From: Euglena gracilis
Taxonomy: Eukaryota; Euglenida; Euglenophyceae; Euglenales
Reading direction: 5' to 3'
Assembly: GCA_039621445.1 (NCBI GenBank)
Contig: CP154956.1
Span: 50,269,302-50,333,301 of the forward strand
Length of the DNA stretch: 64,000 nt
In this document: piece by piece, positions 51,232-60,866 of the stretch
How the letters are laid out: the number at the start of each line of letters is the position of its first letter
How positions within the stretch are numbered: position 1 is the stretch's first letter
The notes under the pieces: generated by a model
Seen by the model: only the letters and a program-made list of their open reading frames with translations
The model's database searches: none
Told to the model about the DNA's origin: nothing
Program-made: the position numbers and the translations under genes

Positions 51232-54200
51232 GTCAGGGACCTCAATGACATCCAGAAATTTGAAAAAAATAAATACTTTTTTTTTTGCTAAATGTGGGTG
51301 CAGAAGCTCATTTGATTGTCGCTTTGAAAGGTACCAAGGTTACAAGTGCAGTGGCCCAAGTTGATGGCTTCAAATGTGCAATGCCGTTGCCAACCTGCAC
51401 TCCGTGCGTTGAGTCAAGGCCCATTGCCATCAACTGCTCAGAGGTTGCAGGGTGAGTAGGCGCTTGGCCCCCCTCCACCTTACATGCAAACCCCCCCCCA
51501 AACTAAAGCTAAAGTTGGCTTTTCGCCTTGGCGGCATGGCCGCTAAAATTTGTAACAGACAAACTTGGCCCCCCCCTAATGTTGGTCCCTGGCCCGACCT
51601 TCCATCATTCCCCGGGCCAAGCATCCGGGGAGGGGGGTATATAAATGCATAACATTATATAATATATAAGATTAAATGTAATATAATTATATTTTTTTGC
51701 TCCATGGAGGTACCCTGTGGTGCGGCAAGTGAAAGTCTCCCTCATTGAGGTACCTGTCCCTGACACCTTTCGGCCAGCTGCCATTGCTGGAGCATGGCAA
51801 CCAGGCTTCCTGTTTCAAGGAAGGTCGCACCAACCCTCCTGCCCCCTTCCTCCCTTTGGGGTGGGTGCTGTGGGCCTACAGGGTGGTCGCGCAGGGCTGT
51901 ACGGGAATCCCCGCAACCCTATGGGTGGTGGATGGGGGGATTGACCACCCCCACCCCCGTCCTGGTGGGTGAGGGGTCCGACCCCAAACTAGGCTTTCCC
52001 GTATTTGTAGTGTTTTTGGCGCCGAATTTTTGTTGTGCAGGTGCCATGGTGGGTGGGGGGGGTCTTCCCCCCAACCATGCCTTCCCCTGCAGCCCTGGGG
52101 TCGGGCACTTTCAACCCTTCAGGTGGTTGGGTGTGCTCAGGGTTTTTCACCGGTTTGTGCCACGAACAATCACGAACAATCACGAACCAGCACGAATTTG
52201 GGATTTTGGCAAAATCACGAACAATCACGAACAATCACGAACAACCACGAACCGAATTTTTTCGTCACCCTTGCAGAAATGTCTTTTTCTGAGAATGACG
52301 GTGTTGTTCAATTAACCAAAGAGAAAAGATCATGGAAGAGAGAGGTGGCAAAATGATGTGGTGCAATGTTTGCCATGTTTCAGTGCACTGGGCCGAGAAG
52401 ACATGTGCAAGCGACATATTTCTTGTCAACTCGCAAAGACAACCTCCTTCCCAAACCAAAGATTGTGGAAAAGCCTGGTCTTTTAGCTGAATTGATGGAT
52501 GCACCCAAACGTGACATCGAGGTATTTTGTGTTTTTCAAAAGGTGTATTTTTGTCCTTCGGTGTCAGGTTCCCAACGAACAACCTCCCCAAAGAGGCAGA
52601 AAATTGCTGATCTCAACAGTTTGCTTGATGCCATACGTTGGCACTGATTTTTTGTTGCTTTGCATCTTCTAAGCCTCTTTTGCTTTCCCCATTGACCTGA
52701 ATATGTTGATTAAAAGAGGCACCAGAAACCAAAGCACAAGAAGAATCACCTATTTCGCCAAAGAAAACGGAAAACCGGGCGGTTTTTTGGAAGCATGAAC
52801 AATCACGAACAATCACGAACAATCACGAACAATCACGAACAATCACGAACCGGATTTCAGGCTTCCTAGCACGAACCGGTGGTAAACCCTGGTGTGCTGC
52901 AGCACAGCAGTTACATTGCGCATCTGCGCAACAGCCGCGCTGCTTTAGAATTTTAGGATTGTATTTCTATAACGCGGTCGCGCAATATAACATGCACAAT
53001 TAGGACACATTTCAACAAATGCGTTGTGTAATTATTGTGCTAGTGCGCAATGATCACCACCAACACCGAAGGCACCGGGAACCTGAAAATGGTCAATATT
53101 GGAAGGAAATTTGTTTCGTCGAGGCTGGGACCATAGATTCACTCGGCACCTGTGTAACCCCCTCAGGAGAGGGAGGGAGGGAGGGAGGGTTTTCGAGAGT
53201 GGGTGGTGGGTTGCAGCCCCTGGGCCATGGTACCGTCTTTTCCAAAAAAAATTCGAGGATCTTCAGCTGATTTTGGCTGGAATTTGGGTGGGTGGGCGGT
53301 TGACTCCCAGGGAGGGTGGTCATGGGTGGGCGGTTTTGGGGGAGAAAGTGGCCCCCCCCCCCCCCCCCCCCCCGCAGGTCACTAAGCGACCGGGATGCGA
53401 CCCCCCCCCCCCGGGTAAAAAGAAGCCTGATGGCAACATCACAATCGCCCAAGGTAGTGCCATTGCCACTTACATCGGCCGGCTGGCTGGACTCCTTGGG
53501 TCAGAGGATGCCGATTTTGCAACGTCACAGGTATTTTCGCTCTCCTCACTTGCCACACAAACCCCAGGCCAGAGGTTTTTTCTATTTTTCTGTTTGATGG
53601 AATGTGCATGCAAATACTCAACGAGTGAGATGCAATTTCCACAGGGGGATTGATACCCGCAATTTTCCGACAATTTTTGCTATTTTCTAGCAATCTCCCC
53701 TGTTCTCTCTCAGCTATTTCTGCAAGTTAAGATGCAGTGAGTTCTGGTTGTTTTTTTTTCAAAAGGTTCAGAAGGTGTTTGGTAGCAGGTGTGATTTGCT
53801 CACCAATCTTAAGTTACAAATTGAAGGTGGTCTTTTTTGAAAGAAAGAAGTTCTCTCGTGCATCTAATGTGTTTAAGGTCAAGGTCAAGGTGATGAAGAA
53901 AGTTTGTCACAGTGACATTTCTTTGCCATCACTCATGGAGAAAAAACTTTCCCCCTCAAACCCAAAATCAATGTTTCTACAATACTCCAAACCCAATTTG
54001 GGCCATGGATTCCCATGGAACTTTTTAAAATAATAGTTCCATTTGAATGTTGTGGAGTCATCATACCTGCTCCACCACGTCTTTGGAGGTTGTCACTGTG
54101 AGGTAATCATTCAACTGACGCCCCATGTTAGCAGTGTCGGGTTCACTTTAAAATCTCTTATGCGTCTGCAAAGGGACAGAAAAGGCTTGAGCCAACGACA

Positions 54201-57200
54201 GTTATGAGTGCATTTGCTTTTGGCTCGCAAAAATCAAAACAGGACGAAAAAGGAAATATATTTTTTTAAGCAGCAGATATGATTATGAATGATCATGGCA
54301 CAACACCAATTGGATCCCTCAGGATGAAGGAAACAAACAGTTCTCTGTGTTACGGGGAATCGGTCTCAACCTGAAACAGAAAACTATAGAGATCTCGGAT
54401 GAACCTGACCCCCAAGGAATCTTCTAAGGTCCCAACCAGCGATTCATTAACGCTTGTGACCCCCCCCCCCTGGGTGGGGTTTCGAGAGTGGGTGGGTGGG
54501 TGGGTGGGTTGGGGCTGCTGGACCCCCCCCCAGGGTTGTGGTGCGACATGGGTCAGATCTCTTGGCCCGCAGAAGGCCTGGCTGGAAAATTTTTCAAGCG
54601 TTTTCAGGCGGGTGGGTGGTTGATCTGAAGGGGGGGGCGGGTAGTGGGTGGGTGGGTTTTTGTTTGTGGGTGGGGTTGGGCCTGGGGAATACTGGGGAGG
54701 GAAAAAATTGGAGGCCGAAAAAATTGATTGGGAAAAAAATGGTGTTCAGAAATCCTGCCAAATTTTTCCGGGCCATTACAAAGCTTTGCCTCCTCGTGCC
54801 CCGGTTGCTTTGAAGCGACCTTTTTTCCAGCCATCTTGCAAAAAAAATCCTGCCAATTTTTTCTGGGCCGTTTTCAGGTTTGGCACCAATTTTTTCGGCT
54901 TCCAATTTTGTCGGTTCTAATTTTATCTAGCTTCAATCCCCCCCCCCCCCCGGTACTGCCCACCCCCCATACGTTGAACGCTCACCGAGTGTCGAACCCC
55001 CTTCCATGACGCAGGGGTTACATACCCGTGTGTCGAAGGCCCCTCCTCAGAAGCGGAGAGCGTGCAGTAACACTCAGATGGATGGGGACCAATGTTCAGT
55101 CCTTTTCCCAGCGTTGTCTGTGACTGTGATGAGCTGGCACCGGCTTGCCCCCATTCCATTCACAGATTTCAGTCTGTTTCTTTTCTGCAGATGCTCGTCG
55201 CACAGTATGAGGACATGGTCAACGCAATGGCCAAGCAGTATCAAAGTGCAAATAGAGCGGAGGATATGGAGAAGTACTTCTCTGAGAAACTGCCCAGCGA
55301 CCTTGCGAAATTGGAGAAACTCGTTGCTGGAGGTCTGCTTGAGTGCAAGTTGAGATGAGTCATTCCTTGTTGATTTTATTTATGACGATGACGACGACGA
55401 CAACAATGATGAAAAATAATGATAAGCCCAGGAGTTTTTTTGTGGAAATTTGTGAATTTGTGAATGATTTTCAAATCTTTTTTGTGGGATGTAAACCTGG
55501 GCTCAATACAATGCAAAGGCTATACAATCGACCTGGGGTGAAGTGTTTGGACAAAGGAGAGGGGGCCATTCTTACCCACCAGCCTCGACCAGCTTCATTA
55601 GTAACAGACATATAAGTCAAACCGCCAACTGGTCTTTTTGGGACTGTGGGAGGATACATCCTGCTGCCAGCCATTGCACTTGGCCATTTTTTTCCTGCCT
55701 TCCCAAAAACTTTTTTTTTGTGGAAGAGGAAGCCAGAAATAACTTTCCGAAGTGAGATTATTCCATTGGGCTCAAAATATTTTTATATTGTTTAAAGGCA
55801 AGAAGGCAAAGAGATGGTGTAATGACTCGCCGAAAAAGGAATTTCTTTTACAGGTGGTTCCAATGGGGGTGGGGTCCCTGCGATTTTTTTTGACCCTTGC
55901 CCATTGACCACCCCCCAGTCTGCCAGTCGGAGGACACCATTTTGGTCACAACCTTATGTCCAGCGACCCCCCCCCCCCGTCATTGGACATAGGGGGGCGG
56001 GTAGCATAGGGGGGCGGGTAGTGTGCATCACCAAAAGTTTTTTGTGCATCATGTGTATCACAGCGAAAAATTTTGTAAATCACCTGTGCATCACCACTGT
56101 CTTCAGCATTCCTCACCAATGACCACAAAGCACAAAATGGACTTTTTTCCCCCTTCAATTTGCGGTAATTTTTTGGTGATACACAGCTGATCCACAAAAA
56201 AAATCTTTGGTGATATGCATGTGATACACAAAAACATTAAACCAAGAAACAACAGAAAACAGGCGTGGATGTAGCTGGCAACAGATTTTAAATGATTTGC
56301 CATTTTGAAATGTTTTTGGGGTTTTTTGTGAACTGTGAACTTTTTTTTCTCGCTCTCAGGCTTCACAAATGAACGTACCATCGGAGAGCTTGCCATCTTT
56401 GCATTCTTGAACCTTGTGCTGGGAATGGAGCCGAACTGTTTGGATGGTTTTTCCGCACCCAAGGCTTGTCTGCATTGCAGGGTTTTTCTTTGAATGGGTG
56501 TGGTAGCCCAAGTATGTGCGTTAATTCCAAGTGGAATCCAGCATCCCATCATGGTCCCCAAGTCACAGGCTGAATGGTAGTTCCAGAAACCCCAGCGGGA
56601 AGGGGTGGACCTGTCCCTAGTGGGTGGGGATGTCATTTTTTTGGCCAACAATTTCCTTCAGCACGAAAAAAATTTTCTTTGCATGGTGAAGTGCTTGGTG
56701 GCCGGCAGGGTTTGATATATGTCATGGCTTTAGGTGGCAGGGTGCCCCCCTCCCACAACCCCGACCCCCCCCCCCAGGGCTGTCGGGAACAGGGGTTTTT
56801 TTAGTCGTGGACCCCGGGGGGGGGTAGGGTGGGTGGGTCCGGCCGAGCCCCCCCCCCGGGGGTCCAAACGGAGGGGGGTGGGATTACTTTTCGGCGCCGA
56901 AAAAGTGCTATTTTTAGCACTTTTCGCGATTTTTGGCCATTTTTTGTGGGTCCCCCGGGACCCCCCCCCGGTCTTAAAAAAAACCCCTGGTCGGGAATCC
57001 CCAAACCCCCATGGGTGCTGTGGTGGGTGGGGGGGGTCGACCCCAGGGTTTGATATAAGGAAGGCGTACATGGTTTAGGTGGGGGGGTGTCCCCCCCCAC
57101 CCCCCCCCCTCCTGGCCCGCAAGGGGGGGGTCCGGACCGACCCTGGGGGGGTATCTGGGACCCCCCCCAAAAGGGTCATTTTTTCCTCCGGCGCTTCGCG

Positions 57201-60200
57201 CCGAAAATGTTTTGCATTTTTGGCACATTTTTGCCCAAAAAGTGCCCAAAATGGCACTTTTGGTCGTTTTGGGAGGTCAAAAATTTTCGGTCCCCCCCCT
57301 GGCCCGCAGGGGGGGGGGATCCGGACCACCCCCCCACCTGTCCTTATATCGAACCCTGGTCGACCCCCACCAGGCCTTCCCGTACCTCCCTGCCCGGGGA
57401 CAGATGGGCTCTTCTTGAACACTTTTTTTTTATGTTGAAAACACCAAACCATCAAAAAAGGCAATGTGCTCAAAATTGAGGGAAAAGGGCATTTTTTTTG
57501 CTGATTTTCCGGCACTGTGCGTCAGAAGAATTTTTTTTTGCTATTTTTGGAACCTTCCAAAGGGGGGTGAGGGTTCCGGACCCCCCTCCCGACTTCAAAG
57601 GGGGTCCAGACCTCCTTACCCCTCCCAAGAGGGGTCCCGACCCCCCAGCAACGAACAATATGCAGACCGAATTTCCAAAATGAGCATTTTAAATTCATTT
57701 TCAATGAAAAATCAAGGTTTTTCGGCCAATTTTAGCCTGGCATCCGGCCCTTTGCCCATCCACAAAACCGAAAATTTCCTGGCCCCCTTCAGTTTCGAGG
57801 TGGGAGGGGGGGGTCTGAACCATACATCTCTTCAAGGACCCCGGGGGGGGTTGCTGGGCTAGGGCTAGAAATTTGGGCTGCCCCCCCCCGGGGGGGGGGG
57901 GGCTGGACCCCAGCTGGACCTGAACCGGGGCGAGCTGGACTGAAATCGGAAAAATGCCCAAAAATGACCTGCAAAACACAGTTTTGAAAAAATGATGCAT
58001 CTGAAGCCCCCCAAAAATGCCCCAAACGCCCCCCAAACCCCATTTTTGGCCACTTTTGAACACAGTTTTTCAAAAAATTTCGGCGCTTTGCGCCGAAAAA
58101 TTTTGGGCTGGACCCCCAAAAAAGGGGCTGGCTAGCTGGGCTGGCAGCACCCCCCCCCCCGGCTGGGCTGGGCTGGGCTGGGCCCAAATCGGGGCTGGCT
58201 GCAGCTGCCCCCCCCCCGGGGGGGGGTCGCAAAACCTTAGAGATGTATGGTCTGAACCCCCCCTCCGTGTTGGGAGGGAGGGTCCGGCCCCCCCCCCCCC
58301 CATGCGTTGGCTTTGCCCCACCCAACCGGGGTTCCTCGGACACCCTCTGGCCTTTCTTCTGAGAGCTTTTGGCAATTGTGCAATTTTTTTTTGTCCAAAA
58401 AGTGCCCAACGTGGCACCCGAAAAATATAACATCTCGGCTGCGCCACTGTTAGGGTGGTGGGTATCTCCCCCCCCCTCTTTGACCGGAGGGGATGCCGCC
58501 CCAAATCCTGGGGGGAGGGGGTCGGCCTACCTCTGGGTTAGGAGGGTCGACCCCCCCCCAGCAGGGCTGTACAGGAATCTCCTGGAAGTTGACCCCTCAC
58601 CCCCTCCCCCATCCCTTCCTGCATTTTTTGGGGGCGCCAATTTTTTGGCCACAATTCTTTCTGACGCCGAAGGAATCCTCCTTCCGCGGTGCAACAGTGG
58701 GTGGATGGGTTGACCCCCCCACCAGGCTTCCCCATACAGCCCTGTCCACTCGCCGCATCGTCAGAGATGTATAAAACGATCATGCAGCAAGAGTGATGGC
58801 AATAGTGGGCCGAGCCTTGTGCCATTGTCCGCCTTCTACAGGCATCTGGCATCCAAGCACCACTGGCTGTTGTGCATTTCTATGGGCTTTCGCGAACATG
58901 GGAAAGAGATCTGGGGGATAGTTTTTCGTTGATGTTGAGTATACGATGTCCGTGTCGCCAGACTTGACCTCCTCATCCACCGCCTTGCTGGTCAGTCCAG
59001 GGTATTCAGTGAGTGATGGTTTTGCGGAGGGGGGAGGGGGGCCAAACCCCCCCCCTCTTTCCCCCTTCGGACTGGGGGGGCGGGGTCCGGGACTGGGGGG
59101 AACACAACTGCTTTGCTTTTTTTTGCTTTTTTTTGTTTTTCGATTTTGCAAGGTTTGCGTTTTTTGCTTGCTTTTTTGCGGTTTTTTTTTTCGTTTTTTT
59201 GTTCGTTTTTTTTCACCGATTTTTGGATTTTTTGCTGGAAAATTTCTCTGAGTATGAAAAAATTCCTCGTTTTGGACCCATTTCCCCCCGAGACCTAAAA
59301 CGTTGGTTTTTTTGTGATTTTTGCATTTTTTTGGTCAACAGAATGCTTATTTTTATGCAATTTTTTCCCCGGTGATGCCGAAAATTTTCAAAGTCATCTC
59401 CAGTGGAAAAGTGTGTTTCCCCGGGGGAATTTCTGAAAAAACGTATATGCAATTTGCGTGTTTTTTGTTGCGTTTCTTTTGCTAGGGCTAGGGGGATAGG
59501 CCAGTTTGCATAATTTGCATTTTTTGCATTATCCAAAACCTTGAAATTTTGCCTTTTTTTGCAATTGTGAAAAGTCGCTTTTTTGCATTTCCGATTCTTT
59601 TTCGGGCATGTTTACAGGCAAATTTCTCCACTTTCAGACAACTGGAAGTTACGTTTTTGGACTGGTTTCGCATTTCCAGCCAGTAGTTGCATAGGTGCAA
59701 TTGGGTTAACCAACCAGACCATTTTGCAAGTTTGCTCCACATTTTCCTTTTTTTGGTTTTGCATTTTTGGAGGACGTGAAATTAAATCCTTTCAGGGTTT
59801 TTTTTAAAAAGTCTTGGACCCCGGAGGGGGGGGGGTAGGATGGTGGTTCTGGCCGAGCAACTCCCCCTGGGGGGGTCCCCCAGAGGGGGGGGGGGATGTG
59901 CTTTTTTTGAAAGGGGTGTTATTTTTAGTATTTTTCGCGATTTTTGGGCCTTTCGGGGAAAAGTGTGTCCCCCCCCCAGGGGGTGGGTGGAGGGGTTTTT
60001 CCCCCAGGGGTGGGGGGAAAACCCCCTAATCCTTTCCATCTGAAAAGTGAACAGCCCAGAGCTCAGCTGGGGGGGGGGGGAATTTTTCCGCAATTTCCCG
60101 CAATTTTCCGCAATTTCCCCACAATTCCGAATTACCACAATTCTTCGGGAATTTTTTCGCTTTCTGCATTTTTTAATATGAACCTGAAGCGGAAGGCGAG

Positions 60201-60866
60201 ATGAATTTCGGCCAGTTCTCGAACGTTTCACGGGGATATGCACCAAGGCACCTCACAATACGCAATGCAAAAGATGTGCAAAAGTGTGCAAAAGAATGCA
60301 AATAAAATGCAAGTTGAAAATAAATTCTTTTAGGAGCTCCCAGGGGAGGAAATCGATATCGGAGGCCTTCGGAAAAATTGCGGAAAAATTGCGGAAATTG
60401 TGGAAGAATTGCGGAAAAATTGATATTGGAAAAGTTCACTTTTCTGATGGGGGACTTAGAAAATTTTTTACAAATTTGGTCAGTCGACAAAAAAAATCGC
60501 CAAAAAATTTGGCCTCCAGAAAAAAAATCTGGTCCAGGATGCGGAATTATTCTAAATCGAAATTATTACCTTGCAGAAATTCGGGAAAAACCTAAAGAGG
60601 CCCAAAATTTGCCAAATTTTGTCAAATTTTGCAAAATTTGACAAATTTTGGCAAATTTGCAACAGAGTAACAAAAGAGCACCCGGGTTCCCTTGTGTTGC
60701 CGTTTTTTGTATTGTTTAGGAATTGAATGGCAGTTGGATGGGTTGGAGGAAATGAAGGTATTTCAGTGTTTAACCAAGCTATTGGGGTTTGCAAGCAGCA
60801 GAGCCCAAGGTGGCGGCCTTCCTGGCGGATAAGGCGGGACCAGCCTGGTTCAAGAAGGACTGGTAG
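51137..60866 (+). CDS. Glutathione S-transferase, six exons found
   Basis: Plus-strand host gene. Exon A 51137-51231: NIEYEWKKIAMEDWPALKPT. Exon B about 51736-51824: TPFGQLPLLEHGNQ, with the cis-Pro motif Q-L-P. Exon C about 53423-53530: PDGNITIAQGSAIATYIGRL. In the family, the equivalent of its Q-[GS] pair binds the glutamyl part of glutathione. Exon D 55191-55332: all-helical C-domain, YEDMVNAMAKQY. Exon E 56360-56481: TNERTIGELAIFAFLN. Exon F 60799-60866: PKVAAFLADKAGPAWFKKDW and stop. C-D and D-E join cleanly at GT-AG sites (phase 0 and 1). The pieces sum to about 200 residues, the usual length. The first exon, with the catalytic Tyr or Ser, is not found, and the E-F join is unresolved. 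Cytosolic sigma/mu/alpha-like class. Introns hold several MITEs. Confidence 0.85.
52138..52891 (+). mobile_element. hAT-like element with zinc-finger fragment, 754 bp
   Basis: Termini cagggtttttcaccggttt and, inverted, cagggtttaccaccggttc. Target duplication GTGTGCT at 52131-52137 and 52892-52898, extendable to 8 bp with one ambiguous G. Both ends carry arrays of the decamer acgaacaatc in direct orientation (52160-52255 and 52795-52852). The cargo is a short coding region on the plus strand. It sits in a glutathione S-transferase intron. Confidence 0.85.
52279..52647 (+). pseudogene. CGGBP1-like zinc-finger fragment in a hAT element
   Basis: Plus-strand pieces: MSFSENDGVVQLTKEKRSW (52279 on), then MWCNVCHVSVHWA in one frame continuing as YFLSTRKDNLLPKPKIVE in another, then LLAELMDAPKRDIE before a gt, and finally KRQKIADLNSLLDAIRW to a stop at 52647. 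The C-x2-C with a following basic helix resembles the finger at the N-terminus of CGGBP1-type hAT proteins, which bind the element's own DNA. The transposase catalytic domain is absent. A one-base shift inside the finger means it is probably dead, or there is an intron I cannot place. Confidence 0.45.
52899..53422. other. Glutathione S-transferase intron, G/C runs
   Basis: Intronic. Contains cattgcgcatctgcgcaa near 52914, a gggagg run near 53170 and a 26-base C run ending at about 53375, just upstream of exon C. Confidence 0.6.
53531..55190. other. Glutathione S-transferase intron, about 1.7 kb
   Basis: No other gene recognised. gggtgggtgggtgggt blocks at 54490-54660 resemble those at 53200-53340, suggesting related unplaced elements. 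Confidence 0.55.
55333..56359. other. Glutathione S-transferase intron, about 1.0 kb
   Basis: Contains gacgatgacgacgacgacaa near 55384, a ggggcgggtag duplication near 55995-56020, and near-repeats of gtgcatcacc / gtgatacaca at 56025-56230. No gene is seen. Confidence 0.5.
56790..56989. mobile_element. hAT-like MITE family A, 200 bp
   Basis: Starts caggggtttttttagtcg, ends ttaaaaaaaacccctg. Perfect 8-bp duplication GTCGGGAA at 56782-56789 and 56990-56997. The interior matches 35925-36172 (tagggtgggtgggtc, ttttcggcgccg, cacttttcgcgattttt). Confidence 0.95.
57044..57358. mobile_element. hAT-like MITE family B, 315 bp
   Basis: Inverted ends cagggtttgatataagga and tccttatatcgaaccctg. Perfect 8-bp duplication GTCGACCC at 57036-57043 and 57359-57366. 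A left end of the same family (cagggtttgatatatgtc) occurs alone at 56707. Confidence 0.93.
57821..58249. mobile_element. MITE family R2, 429 bp
   Basis: Inverted ends catacatctct and agagatgtatg, perfect 8-bp duplication GTCTGAAC at 57813-57820 and 58250-58257. The interior matches 30225-30694 over most of its length, with different G/C-run lengths. Confidence 0.92.
58562..58744. repeat. Family E relative with inverted ends
   Basis: Starts cagggctgtacaggaatc and ends ggcttccccatacagccctg. No matching target duplication, so the boundaries may have been altered by recombination. Confidence 0.5.
58780..59030 (-). CDS. Unknown minus-strand frame within an intron
   Basis: A minus-strand frame with normal composition encodes LTEYPGLTSKAVDEEVKSGD, YPPDLFPMFAKAHRNAQQ and a short tail to a stop at 58780. 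Upstream, beyond 59030, the frame enters C runs and a lysine-rich A-run translation that is not credible. It probably begins at an acceptor near 59030. No family recognised. It lies opposite to the glutathione S-transferase gene, inside its last intron. It may be a fragment carried by an unrecognised element. Confidence 0.35.
59031..59784. other. T-rich intronic DNA, no gene
   Basis: Long T runs and ttttttgcattt near-repeats (59110-59620). No coding motif. Confidence 0.6.
59793..60027. mobile_element. hAT-like MITE family A, 235 bp
   Basis: Starts cagggttttttttaaaaag and ends gggggaaaaccccct. Perfect 8-bp duplication AATCCTTT at 59785-59792 and 60028-60035. It shares tcttggaccccgg, tttttcgcgatttttggg and G/C runs with the other two family A copies. 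Confidence 0.88.
60036..60798. other. Intronic low-complexity DNA
   Basis: Near-repeats of gcggaaaaattgcgg and aattttgccaaattttg (60085-60130, 60370-60425, 60600-60660). Nothing coding before the last glutathione S-transferase exon. Confidence 0.55.

Larger units (their letters stand above)
56775..57392. mobile_element. MITE family E hosting two nested MITEs
   Basis: The outer element starts cagggctgtcgggaatcc and ends, inverted, cagggaggtacgggaaggcc. It is interrupted by family A at 56790-56989 and family B at 57044-57358, each with its own perfect 8-bp duplication. No duplication of the outer element is visible because the left flank is a C run. Relatives with cagggctgtacgggaatc-like ends occur near 51892 and 58562. 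It lies in the last intron of the glutathione S-transferase gene. Confidence 0.65.

Noticed and set aside
51295-51452. Extra glutathione S-transferase exon (VGAEAHLIVALKG...)
   Set aside because: The frame is open and non-repetitive but matches no part of the family fold, and the flanking exons are consecutive without it.
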